A DNA stretch of 64,000 nt from CAYNFR01 sp964396595 (GTDB lineage: Bacteria; Bacteroidota; Bacteroidia; Chitinophagales; Saprospiraceae): assembly GCA_964396595.1 (NCBI GenBank), contig CAYNFR010000005.1:1-64000 (forward strand), written 5' to 3'. The position numbers were made by a program, and so were the translations under genes. Below are positions 1 through 9,293 of this stretch, piece after piece (the first letter of the stretch is position 1; every line of letters begins with the position of its first letter). The notes beneath the pieces were generated by a model. The model saw only the letters and a program-made list of their open reading frames with translations. It was not told where the DNA came from and did not search any database.

Positions 1-200
1 TGTCTATCCGATGGGGCGATGCCTATCGTTAGGATATGCCGCCCTTTCAGGGCTGATGCTGTGTGGTGTCTGTCTATCCGATGGAGCGATGCCCATCGTT
101 AGGATATGCCGCCCTTTCAGGGCTGGTGCTGTGTGGTGTCTTTATCTCTAAAGGCTACGCCCTTCGTTGGTTTATTATGCCCCTTCGGGGCTATCATTGG
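1..200. repeat. Tandem 70-bp repeat with GC-rich hairpins
   Basis: Two near-identical 70-bp units lie at 1-70 and 71-140, differing at only a few bases. A third, diverged unit follows at about 141-200 with the same layout. Each unit ends in a short perfect hairpin: GCCCTTTCAGGGC at 41-53 and 111-123, and GCCCCTTCGGGGC at 179-191. The array is cut by the window edge, so the full copy number is unknown. The stop codon of purB falls inside the second unit, so the last residues of that protein are encoded by repeat sequence. The units show no CRISPR spacers. I infer a Bacteroidota-type intergenic repeat family; its function is unknown. Confidence 0.85.
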
Positions 201-1517
201 ATATCCCGTATAATTAAGCGGTGTAATCGCTCTGAGTTCTTTTTTAACAGATTCTGGCACGGACAGAGAATTGATAAGTTCGGCGAAGTGTTTTTGGGTC
301 AGCTTGGATTTGCCTCTTGAGAATTCTTTTAAGAGCTCGTAGGGCTTTTCTATCCCTTCTCGTCTTAAAATAGTTTGTATGGCTTCTGCTACTACCGCCC
401 ACTCGGCATTGAGGTCTGCGATTAGTTTGGATTCATTAAGAAGAAGTTTGCTTAGCCCTTTTTGAATGTTGTCCAGAGAGATAAGTGTATGAGCCATAGG
501 AACACCAATATTTCTGGTGACCGTACTATCTGTCAGATCTCTCTGAAGTCTGGAAATGGGCAGTTTGCCGGCGAGAAAATTAAACAAGCTGTTGGCTAAG
601 GCGAGATTTCCTTCTGCATTTTCAAAATCTATAGGGTTGACCTTGTGCGGCATGGCGGAGCTTCCTACCTCGTTTGTGTTTATCTTTTGACGGAAGTAAT
701 TCATAGAAATGTAAGTCCACATGTCCCGACATAGATCTATAAATATGGTATTAACACGAGCCAAAGTGTGGAATATTGAAGCCATCTGATCGTAATGCTC
801 GATCTGTGTGGTATAATCTTGGCGCGTTAATCCTATGGATTTTAAGAATGCATCTGCGGCCTCCGGCCAATGGATATCCGGATACGCTACTTTGTGTGCA
901 TTAAAGTTGCCTGTGGCACCTCCAAATTTTCCCTCAGGTCGATACCCATCTAGTTGTGTTATTTGCTTTTTCAATCTCTGCACGAAGACATACATTTCTT
1001 TGCCCAATGTCGTAGGGCTTGCGGGCTGCCCATGTGTGTGTGCCAACATAGGTACATGTTGCCAAGAATGCGCCATGTCATGTAAGATGTCTACGAGTTG
1101 TTTTAATTGAGGAAGGATGACATGATGTAAACTGTCATTGATCATTAATGGAAGAGCCGTGTTATTAATATCTTGTGATGTTAACCCGAAATGGATGAAC
1201 TCGAGCCATCGTTTATTAACCTTATCTGTGAGCTTATTTTTTAAAAAGTACTCTACTGCTTTGACATCATGATTCGTGATTTTTTCAATATTCTTTACTT
1301 CTTGGGCATCCGATTCATTGAATTGCTTTAATAATTTATTACACTCCTTTATTTCTGATTTAGTCAAATCAATAATTTGTAATTTATTTAGGAACAATAA
1401 GTATTTTATTTCAATTAATACACGATATTTTATTAAAGCATATTCTGAATAATACGTGCTTAGTGCCTTGGTTTTGGAAGCATAGCGACCGTCCACGGGA
1501 GAAATAGCTGTTAACAT
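117..1517 (-). CDS. purB: Adenylosuccinate lyase with repeat-derived C-terminal tail
   Basis: Adenylosuccinate lyase acts twice in purine synthesis, releasing fumarate from SAICAR and from adenylosuccinate. The 466-residue product begins MLTAISPVDGRY, as in the E. coli-type enzyme, and contains the fumarase-superfamily signature SSAMPHKVNP, with the flexible-loop serines at about 286-287. The family body ends near ITPLNYTGYP. The last roughly 26 residues are encoded by the tandem repeat at the window start and have no family counterpart that I know of. The ATG directly abuts the TAA of ppk upstream, so the two genes are almost certainly cotranscribed. The identification is secure; only the tail is unusual. 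Confidence 0.96.
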   Translation of the reverse strand: MLTAISPVDGRYASKTKALSTYYSEYALIKYRVLIEIKYLLFLNKLQIIDLTKSEIKECNKLLKQFNESDAQEVKNIEKITNHDVKAVEYFLKNKLTDKVNKRWLEFIHFGLTSQDINNTALPLMINDSLHHVILPQLKQLVDILHDMAHSWQHVPMLAHTHGQPASPTTLGKEMYVFVQRLKKQITQLDGYRPEGKFGGATGNFNAHKVAYPDIHWPEAADAFLKSIGLTRQDYTTQIEHYDQMASIFHTLARVNTIFIDLCRDMWTYISMNYFRQKINTNEVGSSAMPHKVNPIDFENAEGNLALANSLFNFLAGKLPISRLQRDLTDSTVTRNIGVPMAHTLISLDNIQKGLSKLLLNESKLIADLNAEWAVVAEAIQTILRREGIEKPYELLKEFSRGKSKLTQKHFAELINSLSVPESVKKELRAITPLNYTGYPMIAPKGHNKPTKGVAFRDKDTTQHQP

Positions 1518-3590
1518 TTACCTTTCATTTCGTTTAATGTATAAATAGGTTTCTAGTTGAGAACGAAGTCGTACATTATTTTTATTTTCAATATATTTAT
1601 TATATGAGTCGGCATTGAGTGACCGAGCTTTTACGTTGTCATTTAATTGTAGATCGAGAAGTGCTTTGAGGTGTTTTTGAATATTAGGGCAGTAAATGGG
1701 TGTCAAAATTTCAATTCGCTTATTTAAATTTCTATACATCCAATCGGCAGAAGAGATAAAATATTTAGGATCTCCACCGTTATTAAAAATAAACGCACGG
1801 GCATGTTCCAGATATCTATCTACTATACTGATGCCGGATATATTTTCGCTGATTCCTTTTATTCCTCCCGCGATAGAGCAGATTCCTCTTATGATTAGCT
1901 TTATTTTTACACCTGCTTTATTGGCATCATAAATGAGATCTACAAACTCAGGATCTTGAAAGCTATTAAGCTTGATGATGATACTTGCTTTTTGACCTTT
2001 TTTGGCGAACTCGATTTCGTTTTGGATTAATTCGCTCAGCTTCTCCTTTAGATTAAATTGACCTACACCTAGATATTCGAAGTTTATACCATTACTATCA
2101 CACGTTTCTAGGTAATTAAACAACTTGATGCTTTCTACGGTCAATCTTTTATCTTTCGTAAATATGCCATAGTCTGAATAGGCAAAAGCTGTTTTCTCGT
2201 GAAAGTTTCCAGTGCTTAGATAGGCGTAAATGCCTTGCTGTCCACCTTCAACTCTTATGACCGTAGCTATCTTGGCGTGTACCTTTATACCTGGCATAGA
2301 CCAAAATACGCGCACACCAGCTTTGGCAAGTCTTTCGCCCCATATAATATTAGCTGCTTCATCAAATCGTGCTTTTATTTCAACAAAAACAGTTACTTGC
2401 TTTCCTTTTTCTGCTGCACTGATGAGAGCCTCCATAATTCTGCTATCCTCTGCAACACGATATTGCACTACTTTTATGTGCGTTACTGTTGGATCCTGTG
2501 CGGCAACTTCAAAAAAGTTTATCACGGATTCATATGAGTGATAGGGGGGGTGGATCAGGTGGTCGCGCGCTGCTATATGATCAAAAATTTTGTCCGTATG
2601 CTCTAATAACGAAATGGGGATCTGAGGCCATTCGGGTTCAGAAAGATGAGACTTTCCAAATTTAGGAAATTTAAAAAAATCAAAATTGTTATGATATCTT
2701 CCTTCGGGAAATAGGTCGTACTTAGTTAATTCAAATATATCTTTTAATTCATTCAGTATTTCTTTTGGCATGCTTCGATCATAAACTAACCTTGCCGCGG
2801 GGCCAATATGCCTTTTTGATAGACTTTTTTTGATTTTCTCTAGAAGATTTCCTGAGAACTCGTCCTCTATGTAGAGCTCTGCATCTCTGGTCAGTTTTAT
2901 GGAGTATGATTGAAGGATGTGATAACCAGGGAATAACCATGAAATGGTATGTCTTACTACATCTCCGAGCATAATAATGTCATGCTGATTTTCTCTACTA
3001 GCAGGAAGTTCAATGAATCGATCAATGTGATCCGAGGGCACTTTAACAAGCGCAATTTCTGTCTTGAGCGTTTCTTTATCCTTGAGGTTAAGGGTCAGGT
3101 ATAAGGATGCATTGTTTAAAAATGGTTTGATTTTGCTTCTAACAAGTAAGACCGGCTGGACGAATGGAAGTAGATGCTGCTCAAAGAAATTTTGTATGTA
3201 TGCCTCTTGTTCAGCATTCATTTCTTGGCGACGGATAATGTTAATACCATTTTGTCTTAGCTCGGGAACTATTTCGTTAAAGAAGATTTCATTCAGTTCT
3301 AGTTGGTGCTGATTTACGATTTCCTGTATTTGTAAAAGTATCTCCACAGGATCAAAGCCAAGATCTTTCACTGTTTTTTTACCCATACGCAGAAACTGAC
3401 GATGACCAGCCACTCTTACCTTGAAGAATTCATCAAGATTAGAAGAATAGATCGCTAGGAATTTAATTCTATCGTATAAAGGCACAGACTTATCCCTGAC
3501 CTCCTGGAGGACACGATAGTTGAAATCAAGCCAACTGATATCTCTTTGGATATAAGGTCTCACGTTAAATAGCGTATTTAAGAGGTGCAA
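1518..3590 (-). CDS. ppk1: Polyphosphate kinase 1
   Basis: This enzyme reversibly builds long-chain polyphosphate from ATP through a phosphohistidine intermediate. The 690-residue length is normal for the family. The N-terminal region includes RDISWLDFNYRVL and SSNLDEFFKVRV, typical of PPK1. The two phospholipase-D-like catalytic domains follow: H438 in KVHAKIATV is the expected autophosphorylated histidine, and H596 in YLEHARAFIF is the second conserved histidine. It is the upstream gene of a ppk1-purB pair with no intergenic base. A 160-bp gap separates it from the divergent thyA and probably contains promoters for both directions. Confidence 0.97.
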   Translation of the reverse strand: MHLLNTLFNVRPYIQRDISWLDFNYRVLQEVRDKSVPLYDRIKFLAIYSSNLDEFFKVRVAGHRQFLRMGKKTVKDLGFDPVEILLQIQEIVNQHQLELNEIFFNEIVPELRQNGINIIRRQEMNAEQEAYIQNFFEQHLLPFVQPVLLVRSKIKPFLNNASLYLTLNLKDKETLKTEIALVKVPSDHIDRFIELPASRENQHDIIMLGDVVRHTISWLFPGYHILQSYSIKLTRDAELYIEDEFSGNLLEKIKKSLSKRHIGPAARLVYDRSMPKEILNELKDIFELTKYDLFPEGRYHNNFDFFKFPKFGKSHLSEPEWPQIPISLLEHTDKIFDHIAARDHLIHPPYHSYESVINFFEVAAQDPTVTHIKVVQYRVAEDSRIMEALISAAEKGKQVTVFVEIKARFDEAANIIWGERLAKAGVRVFWSMPGIKVHAKIATVIRVEGGQQGIYAYLSTGNFHEKTAFAYSDYGIFTKDKRLTVESIKLFNYLETCDSNGINFEYLGVGQFNLKEKLSELIQNEIEFAKKGQKASIIIKLNSFQDPEFVDLIYDANKAGVKIKLIIRGICSIAGGIKGISENISGISIVDRYLEHARAFIFNNGGDPKYFISSADWMYRNLNKRIEILTPIYCPNIQKHLKALLDLQLNDNVKARSLNADSYNKYIENKNNVRLRSQLETYLYIKRNER

Positions 3591-3698
3591 GATACACGCA
3601 CCAAAACAGAAAAGTGCTAAGTTGTCAGGACTTTTGTTTACTTAAGTGATGCATGGGTCTTGGAGGCAATTCTAGCTTAAAAATGCGATTTTTGAGAT

Positions 3699-3734
3699 TT
3701 TGTTGGGTTATATTAGTCATAGTTGTCATATTTG
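3699..3734 (+). promoter_or_regulatory. Possible thyA promoter
   Basis: TTTG at 3699-3702 and CATATTTG at 3727-3734 resemble the Bacteroidota -33 (TTTG) and -7 (TAnnTTTG) elements, with a 24-base spacer that is slightly long. The ATG of thyA lies 16 bases downstream. The assignment rests only on motif resemblance. Confidence 0.3.
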
Positions 3735-3750
3735 ACCGAGAATTGAGAAG

Positions 3751-4545
3751 ATGCGTCAATATCTTGACTTACTCACACATATCCTTGAGAATGGACTGCC
3801 CAAAGACGATCGAACTGGCACAGGTACGATTAGTGTCTTTGGCTATCAGTTTCGATGCAACTTAGAAGAGGGATTTCCCCTTATAACAACTAAGAAAGTC
3901 CATCTCAAGTCGATTATTCACGAATTATTGTGGTTTATTAAGGGAGATACCAATATCAAATATCTCACTGATAATGGTGTACGCATATGGGATGAGTGGG
4001 CAGACGAGAATGGAGACTTAGGACCTGTTTATGGCAAGCAATGGAGAGGATGGCAAGGAGAGGATGGCAATGTTTACGATCAATTGAGAGAGGTGATCCA
4101 TCAGATTAATGTAAACCGTGATTCGAGGCGACTGATTATCAGTGCATGGAATGTAGCGAATATTGAAAAGATGGCTTTAGCTCCGTGTCATTGCCTTTTC
4201 CAATTTTATGTCAATGATGGTAAATTGAGTTGTCAGCTATATCAACGCTCAGCGGATGTTTTCCTTGGTGTACCCTTTAACATCGCTTCATATGCCTTAC
4301 TTACGATGATGATCGCCAATATATGCGATCTAGGGTATGGGGATTTTGTACATACATTCGGGGATGTTCATCTTTATGCTAATCATATTGAACAGGCAAA
4401 AGAGCAGTTGAGACGTCAGCCACGAGCTTTGCCGCGTATGACTATTAATGGGAATGTAAAAGATATTGAAGACTTTACCTATGGTGATTTTGTGTTAGAG
4501 GATTATCATCCGCATCCGCATATTAAGGCTACTGTTGCTGTTTGA
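3751..4545 (+). CDS. thyA: Thymidylate synthase
   Basis: ThyA methylates dUMP to dTMP using methylene-tetrahydrofolate. The 264-residue product matches the E. coli length. It has the early DRTGTGT segment, the nucleophile C146 in LAPCHCLFQFYV, the RSADVFLGVPFNIASYALL block and the C-terminal HPHIKATVAV. The start at MRQYLDLL fits the family exactly. It is divergent from ppk1 and lies just before the respiratory operon; the ATG of actA follows after about 80 bases, so actA may have its own promoter. Confidence 0.98.
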   Translation: MRQYLDLLTHILENGLPKDDRTGTGTISVFGYQFRCNLEEGFPLITTKKVHLKSIIHELLWFIKGDTNIKYLTDNGVRIWDEWADENGDLGPVYGKQWRGWQGEDGNVYDQLREVIHQINVNRDSRRLIISAWNVANIEKMALAPCHCLFQFYVNDGKLSCQLYQRSADVFLGVPFNIASYALLTMMIANICDLGYGDFVHTFGDVHLYANHIEQAKEQLRRQPRALPRMTINGNVKDIEDFTYGDFVLEDYHPHPHIKATVAV

Positions 4546-4612
4546 TAGTTTAGAACAAATCTTAATAAAGACGATAAGAATTAGTTACATGCAGGGATAT
4601 AGAAAGGAAAAT

Positions 4613-4620
4613 TATTTTTG
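4613..4620 (+). promoter_or_regulatory. Possible -7 element for the act-cox operon
   Basis: TATTTTTG matches the Bacteroidota -7 consensus TAnnTTTG exactly and lies just before the actA start. No convincing TTTG appears at the expected upstream distance. If real, transcription would begin very close to 4628, favouring the start codon at 4640 for actA. Confidence 0.3.
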
Positions 4621-4627
4621 CGCAAAA

Positions 4628-6073
4628 ATGAAGGATATTATGAGATACTCAGGTGTCTTTGATTACTTTACTAGAAGAAACCTGTTGCATGTAGTTGCAC
4701 TCTTTCTTTTAGTAATATCAGGAATAGAACTTAATGCTCAGGTCTCTGCGGATGCCGGAAAGACGCTGTTCAGAAATTATTGTGCAGCATGTCACAACCG
4801 AGACATGCGATCAAGAGCAACAGGTCCGGCCGTCGGTGGTGCAGAGGAACGATGGGCGGAATTTCCTCAAGAAGATCTTTATAATTGGATAAGGAATTCG
4901 CAAGCGATGATTAAAGCAAATCATCCAAGAGCCGTACAGTTGTGGGAAGAATGGAAGCCCACGGTTATGACCGCTTATCCAAACCTAAGTGATGATGAGA
5001 TTGCCTCTATCCTTCTTTATATCAATGACGAATATACAGGTGTGGGCAAGGTAGCAGGCGGTGCGGTGCCCGGTGCTGTAACCGGTCAGGATAAATCAGG
5101 TCAATTTGCTTGGTTATATTATGTTTTGTTTGGTCTATTAGCTGTATTGGCTGTTATTTTAGCACGTATTATTACAGGTCTTAACAATGTGGCAGCTGCT
5201 AAGACAGGACAAGTTGTAGCCGATAAAACATTGTTTGAGTCTGTGTTCACACCCGGAGTCAAGACCTTCCTCAAGTATTCATTAATAATCGTCGGAGGGT
5301 ATATACTTGTGACGAGGGCGATTGGACTAGGTCGACAACAAGGATACGAGCCTGATCAACCAATTAAATTCTCCCATGCTATTCACGCAGGTGAAAATGG
5401 TATAGATTGTCAATATTGTCACGATGGCGCACGTCGGTCGAAACATGCCGTTATACCAGCCACTAATACCTGCATGAACTGTCATTCAGCTATCCAGAAG
5501 GGCTCACAGTTTGGTACAGCTGAACTCACTAAAATTTACGCTTCGACTGGTTATGATCCTTCTACAGGCAGATATATCGAAGACTACGAGAAATTATCAG
5601 AGAGTGAGATTGCAGCCATCTATAAAAGATGGATTGCTGATAACTACCTTGAAGATGCCAATCTGACTGTCCTTGATCGAAAGGGTGAGAAATTGGTCGC
5701 AGACCAATGGAATGCTATAAAAGCATCTCTCACAAACGAACAGAAAAAACAAATACCCGGCCCTATCGAGTGGGTTCGCATCCACAATCTTCCGGATCAT
5801 GTTTACTTCAACCATGCGCAACACGTGACTGTAGGACAAGTAGCCTGTCAAGATTGTCATGGAAAGGTCGAAGAGATGGATGTAGTCTATCAATATTCAC
5901 CACTGAGTATGGGATGGTGTATTAATTGTCACAGACAGACTGAAGTCAAATTTGCTAACAATGAATATTACCAAAGCTACGAGCTGTATCATGAGCAATT
6001 AGCTAAGGGGGATAAATCAAAAATCACTGTTGAAGATATTGGTGGACTTGAATGCCAAAAATGTCATTACTAA
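4628..6073 (+). CDS. actA: Alternative complex III multiheme cytochrome subunit ActA
   Basis: ActA is the multiheme c-type cytochrome of alternative complex III, a quinol:electron-acceptor oxidoreductase replacing the bc1 complex. A signal-peptide-like segment ends near LNAQ. An N-terminal domain carries one heme motif (CAACH, about residue 52), followed by two hydrophobic segments (about 155-180 and 205-230). The C-terminal part has five more motifs: CQYCH, CMNCH, CQDCH, CINCH and the terminal CQKCH. That is six in total, five in the classic pentaheme region plus a mono-heme N-terminal domain that I recall in other Bacteroidota ActA proteins. An in-frame TTG at 4535 would overlap thyA and puts the signal peptide too deep, so I prefer ATG 4628 or 4640. 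Confidence 0.93.
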   Translation: MKDIMRYSGVFDYFTRRNLLHVVALFLLVISGIELNAQVSADAGKTLFRNYCAACHNRDMRSRATGPAVGGAEERWAEFPQEDLYNWIRNSQAMIKANHPRAVQLWEEWKPTVMTAYPNLSDDEIASILLYINDEYTGVGKVAGGAVPGAVTGQDKSGQFAWLYYVLFGLLAVLAVILARIITGLNNVAAAKTGQVVADKTLFESVFTPGVKTFLKYSLIIVGGYILVTRAIGLGRQQGYEPDQPIKFSHAIHAGENGIDCQYCHDGARRSKHAVIPATNTCMNCHSAIQKGSQFGTAELTKIYASTGYDPSTGRYIEDYEKLSESEIAAIYKRWIADNYLEDANLTVLDRKGEKLVADQWNAIKASLTNEQKKQIPGPIEWVRIHNLPDHVYFNHAQHVTVGQVACQDCHGKVEEMDVVYQYSPLSMGWCINCHRQTEVKFANNEYYQSYELYHEQLAKGDKSKITVEDIGGLECQKCHY

Positions 6074-6093
6074 ACCTAAATCGTAAAGACTCT

Positions 6094-9000
6094 ATGAGTA
6101 CTAAAATAGATGGTATCTGGATAGGCCAAAAAGACCTGTCTCATGACGAAGAATTCATCATGAATGCTCAGGCTGAAATGCAAGAGCCGTCAATTGTTGA
6201 ATCATTAAGTGATGAGGATGTTGCTTCATCTATCGAAGGAAATCGAAGAGATTTTCTAAAGATGTTGGGATTTGGTGTCGGAGCTGCCGCGATGGCTGCC
6301 GGATGTGATGCGCCAGTTAAGAGAGCCATACCTTATGTTATAAAGCCGGATGCCATTGTTCCGGGAGTAGCATCATATTATGCTTCGACAATAGTTGACA
6401 ATGGTGAGTATTGTCCGATATTAGTCAAAACTCGCGAAGGAAGACCTATCAAGATAGAAGGGAACGAAAGATCTAAAGTCACTAAAGGAGGAACTTCTGC
6501 CAGAGCCCAAGCGCATGTGTTGAGTCTCTATGATACGAACAGATTGAGAGATCCACAGATTGATGGCAAGAAGGTGGACTGGTCGACACTTGATAGTGCC
6601 GTAAAGACTGCATTGAGTGGATCTAGAGGGATAAGAATTGTGACCAATACCATGATAAGTCCTTCTGCTCGTCAGGCCGCTGCTGATTTTTCTGAAAAGT
6701 ATTCGGGAACCAAAGTAGTCTCTTACGATCCGGTATCTTCTTCAGGAATTCTTGCTGCAAATCAGTCATGTTTTGGTATGAATGTTATACCGACTTATCA
6801 CTTTGATAAAGCAGATGTGATCGTAAGCTTTAATGCAGACTTCCTGGGTACTTGGGTCTCTCCCGTTGAGCATGCGAGGAGATATGCGAAGCGCCGATCA
6901 ATAAGTGATGTTTCGAATCCTAATATGTCGCGCCATATCCAAATAGAATCTGGAATGAGTATGACGGGATCCAATGCAGATCACCGAATTTTAGTAAAGC
7001 CGTCTGAGCAAGGTTCAGCTGTGGCGTACCTTTACAACCTTTTAAATGGTAGCACTTCCAGCCTCGAGCTGAATGATAAAGCCAAAGTAGCAATCGCTGC
7101 GCTAGCTGATCAGTTAAAAAAGCGAACGTCCATGTCGATCGTTGTCTGTGGGTCAAACAATATTTCTGAGCAAATATTAGTGAACGCCATAAATAATATT
7201 CTAGGCAACTACGGCTCGACCATTACGTTTGATGATGCACATACTTCAAGACAAGGCAGTGAATCTTCACTAGTCGAATTAGTAAAAGACATCAAAGCAG
7301 GTCAGGTTCAGACAATTATTTTCAACAAATCCAATCCGGTTTATCAATATGCTTGTATTCCAGGATTAAAAGAAGCCATTGAATCTGTACCTAACAAGAT
7401 AGCCTTGAGCTACGAAGCAGACGAAACTACGGCACTGTGTAATATCATAGCACCTGTTCATCATGGACTTGAAAGCTGGGGTGATGCAGAAGGTAAAAAA
7501 GGAGAAGTGGCGTTGATTCAACCCACTATTGCACCTTTGTTTAACACTCGCCAGGCCGAAGCAAGTTTACTTATATGGTCAGAGAGTAGTGCTTTAGACA
7601 AAAACGACATACAAGGGTATGCAGAATATGTGAAGCAATCGTGGAGAAATTCTTATTTTTCCAATCAAGCAAGATTTCTATCATTCCAGACTTTCTGGGA
7701 TAAGGCATTACATGATGGTGTTTACAATTATGAGCCTGCAACAACTTCTTATAGCTTTTCAGGTGATGTAGTGTCGGCACTGCGCTCTATTGGAAGCCCT
7801 GCTTCAAGTGATTTGGAAATTAATTTCTACGAACCGATTACCATCGGAAATGGACAACATGCCAATAACCCTTGGTTACAAGAAATGCCGGATCCGGTGA
7901 CAAGGACGACATGGGGTAATTATTTATCCGTGCCGGTCGCTTTTGATGGAATCCGAAAGTTCAAGGGAATGAATCAGCTCAATGATGGTGATCTTGTGGA
8001 TGTAACGATTAACGGTAAGCAAATAACCGTTCCTGTAGTTCAACAATTCGGCCAAATGCCGGGAACCGTGAGTTTAGCGCTGGGATATGGTCGAAGTGTA
8101 GTAGGTGACTGTGGTAGAAATATTGGAGCAGATGTGAATGCCTTGATGACATTGAACGATGGCGCGGTACAATATTATGCTACGGACGTACAGGTATCTA
8201 AGTCTAAAGGAAAAGAAAAGCATTACAGCTCAGTGCAGTATCATCATACCATGGGTGTTACTGCTGAAAATAAAAAGACAGGCGAGACATTCAATGCAGA
8301 CGAAGCGGCGCTTGCACCCGGATATGGCAACATATTCGCTGGTTATCAAGGATCGCTCGTCGACAGATCTATCATTCGCAAAGCGAATACTGATAATTTG
8401 TCGAAGGCTGTTAATGATTTGGTACATGAGAGAGAGCACCATGAAAGTCTCAATAAAGAGACACTATATCCTTATGAAAAATATTCTGCGGAATTATATT
8501 CTCAAGGACATCATTGGGGGATGCATGTGGATCTCAATGCTTGTACGGGATGTGGAGCTTGTACGGTAGCATGTATGGCGGAAAATAATGTTCCGGTGGT
8601 AGGGAAGAAGCAAGTGGCTCGTCATCAAGAAATGGCTTGGTTGCGGATCGATAGATATTATTTTGGTGATGTTGAAAACCCCAATGTTGTCTACCAACCG
8701 ATGATGTGTCAGCACTGTGACAACGCACCTTGCGAAAATGTGTGTCCTGTGAATGCGACTAACCATAGTGCAGAAGGGCTTAACCAGATGACCTATAACA
8801 GATGTATCGGCACAAGATATTGTGCGAACAACTGTCCCTACAAAGTACGGCGGTTCAATTGGTTAGACTACACAGCAGCGGATATCTTCCCCGCTAACCA
8901 AGTGAAAGTTAATGATGAGAGCATACCATATGGAGCGGATAATCTCACTAGGATGGTTCTCAATCCGGATGTTACAGTCCGTGTGAGAGGAGTTATTGAG

Positions 9001-9270
9001 AAATGTAGTTTCTGTGTACAGCGCATCCAAGAAGGAAAGCTTACGGCCAAAGCCGACGGACGAAAGCTCAACGATAGCGATGTAAAAACAGCTTGTCAGA
9101 CATCATGTCCTACAGGAGCTATTACCTTCGGAGATAGAAACAATCCTAATGGGGCCTTAGCGAAGAAATTTGCTTCTCCATTAAATATGATAGTATTAGA
9201 AGAAATCAATGTTCGCTCATCAGTGCAGTACACTATGAAGGTGACGAACAGAGATGAATCATTAGCATAA
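6094..9270 (+). CDS. actB: Alternative complex III iron-sulfur/molybdopterin-like subunit ActB
   Basis: ActB is the large periplasmic subunit of alternative complex III: a molybdopterin-oxidoreductase-like domain without cofactor, fused to a ferredoxin-like domain. With the start at 6094, a twin-arginine motif (NRRDFLKML, R51-R52) is followed by a lipobox-like AAGC (C71), suggesting Tat export and lipidation. The C-terminal Fe-S region runs from C817 (CTGCGACTVAC) through CQHCDNAPCENVCP and CIGTRYCANNCP to CQTSCP near residue 1001. The threonine in CIGTRYC leaves one cluster a cysteine short, as expected for the [3Fe-4S] site of ActB. An ATG at 6052 overlaps actA and is less likely. Confidence 0.95.
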   Translation: MSTKIDGIWIGQKDLSHDEEFIMNAQAEMQEPSIVESLSDEDVASSIEGNRRDFLKMLGFGVGAAAMAAGCDAPVKRAIPYVIKPDAIVPGVASYYASTIVDNGEYCPILVKTREGRPIKIEGNERSKVTKGGTSARAQAHVLSLYDTNRLRDPQIDGKKVDWSTLDSAVKTALSGSRGIRIVTNTMISPSARQAAADFSEKYSGTKVVSYDPVSSSGILAANQSCFGMNVIPTYHFDKADVIVSFNADFLGTWVSPVEHARRYAKRRSISDVSNPNMSRHIQIESGMSMTGSNADHRILVKPSEQGSAVAYLYNLLNGSTSSLELNDKAKVAIAALADQLKKRTSMSIVVCGSNNISEQILVNAINNILGNYGSTITFDDAHTSRQGSESSLVELVKDIKAGQVQTIIFNKSNPVYQYACIPGLKEAIESVPNKIALSYEADETTALCNIIAPVHHGLESWGDAEGKKGEVALIQPTIAPLFNTRQAEASLLIWSESSALDKNDIQGYAEYVKQSWRNSYFSNQARFLSFQTFWDKALHDGVYNYEPATTSYSFSGDVVSALRSIGSPASSDLEINFYEPITIGNGQHANNPWLQEMPDPVTRTTWGNYLSVPVAFDGIRKFKGMNQLNDGDLVDVTINGKQITVPVVQQFGQMPGTVSLALGYGRSVVGDCGRNIGADVNALMTLNDGAVQYYATDVQVSKSKGKEKHYSSVQYHHTMGVTAENKKTGETFNADEAALAPGYGNIFAGYQGSLVDRSIIRKANTDNLSKAVNDLVHEREHHESLNKETLYPYEKYSAELYSQGHHWGMHVDLNACTGCGACTVACMAENNVPVVGKKQVARHQEMAWLRIDRYYFGDVENPNVVYQPMMCQHCDNAPCENVCPVNATNHSAEGLNQMTYNRCIGTRYCANNCPYKVRRFNWLDYTAADIFPANQVKVNDESIPYGADNLTRMVLNPDVTVRVRGVIEKCSFCVQRIQEGKLTAKADGRKLNDSDVKTACQTSCPTGAITFGDRNNPNGALAKKFASPLNMIVLEEINVRSSVQYTMKVTNRDESLA

Positions 9271-9293
9271 TTTAATCTGATTAGAGAAAAAAT

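Noticed and set aside
1..200. CRISPR array at the window start
   Set aside because: The 70-bp units are adjacent without unique spacers, and each contains its own hairpin; no cas gene is near.
63..320. 85-residue plus-strand ORF across the repeat
   Set aside because: It runs through repeat units and then antisense to purB, whose frame is clearly coding.
8159..8569. 136-residue ORF inside actB
   Set aside because: It lies in another frame of a well-supported gene and shows no family motif.
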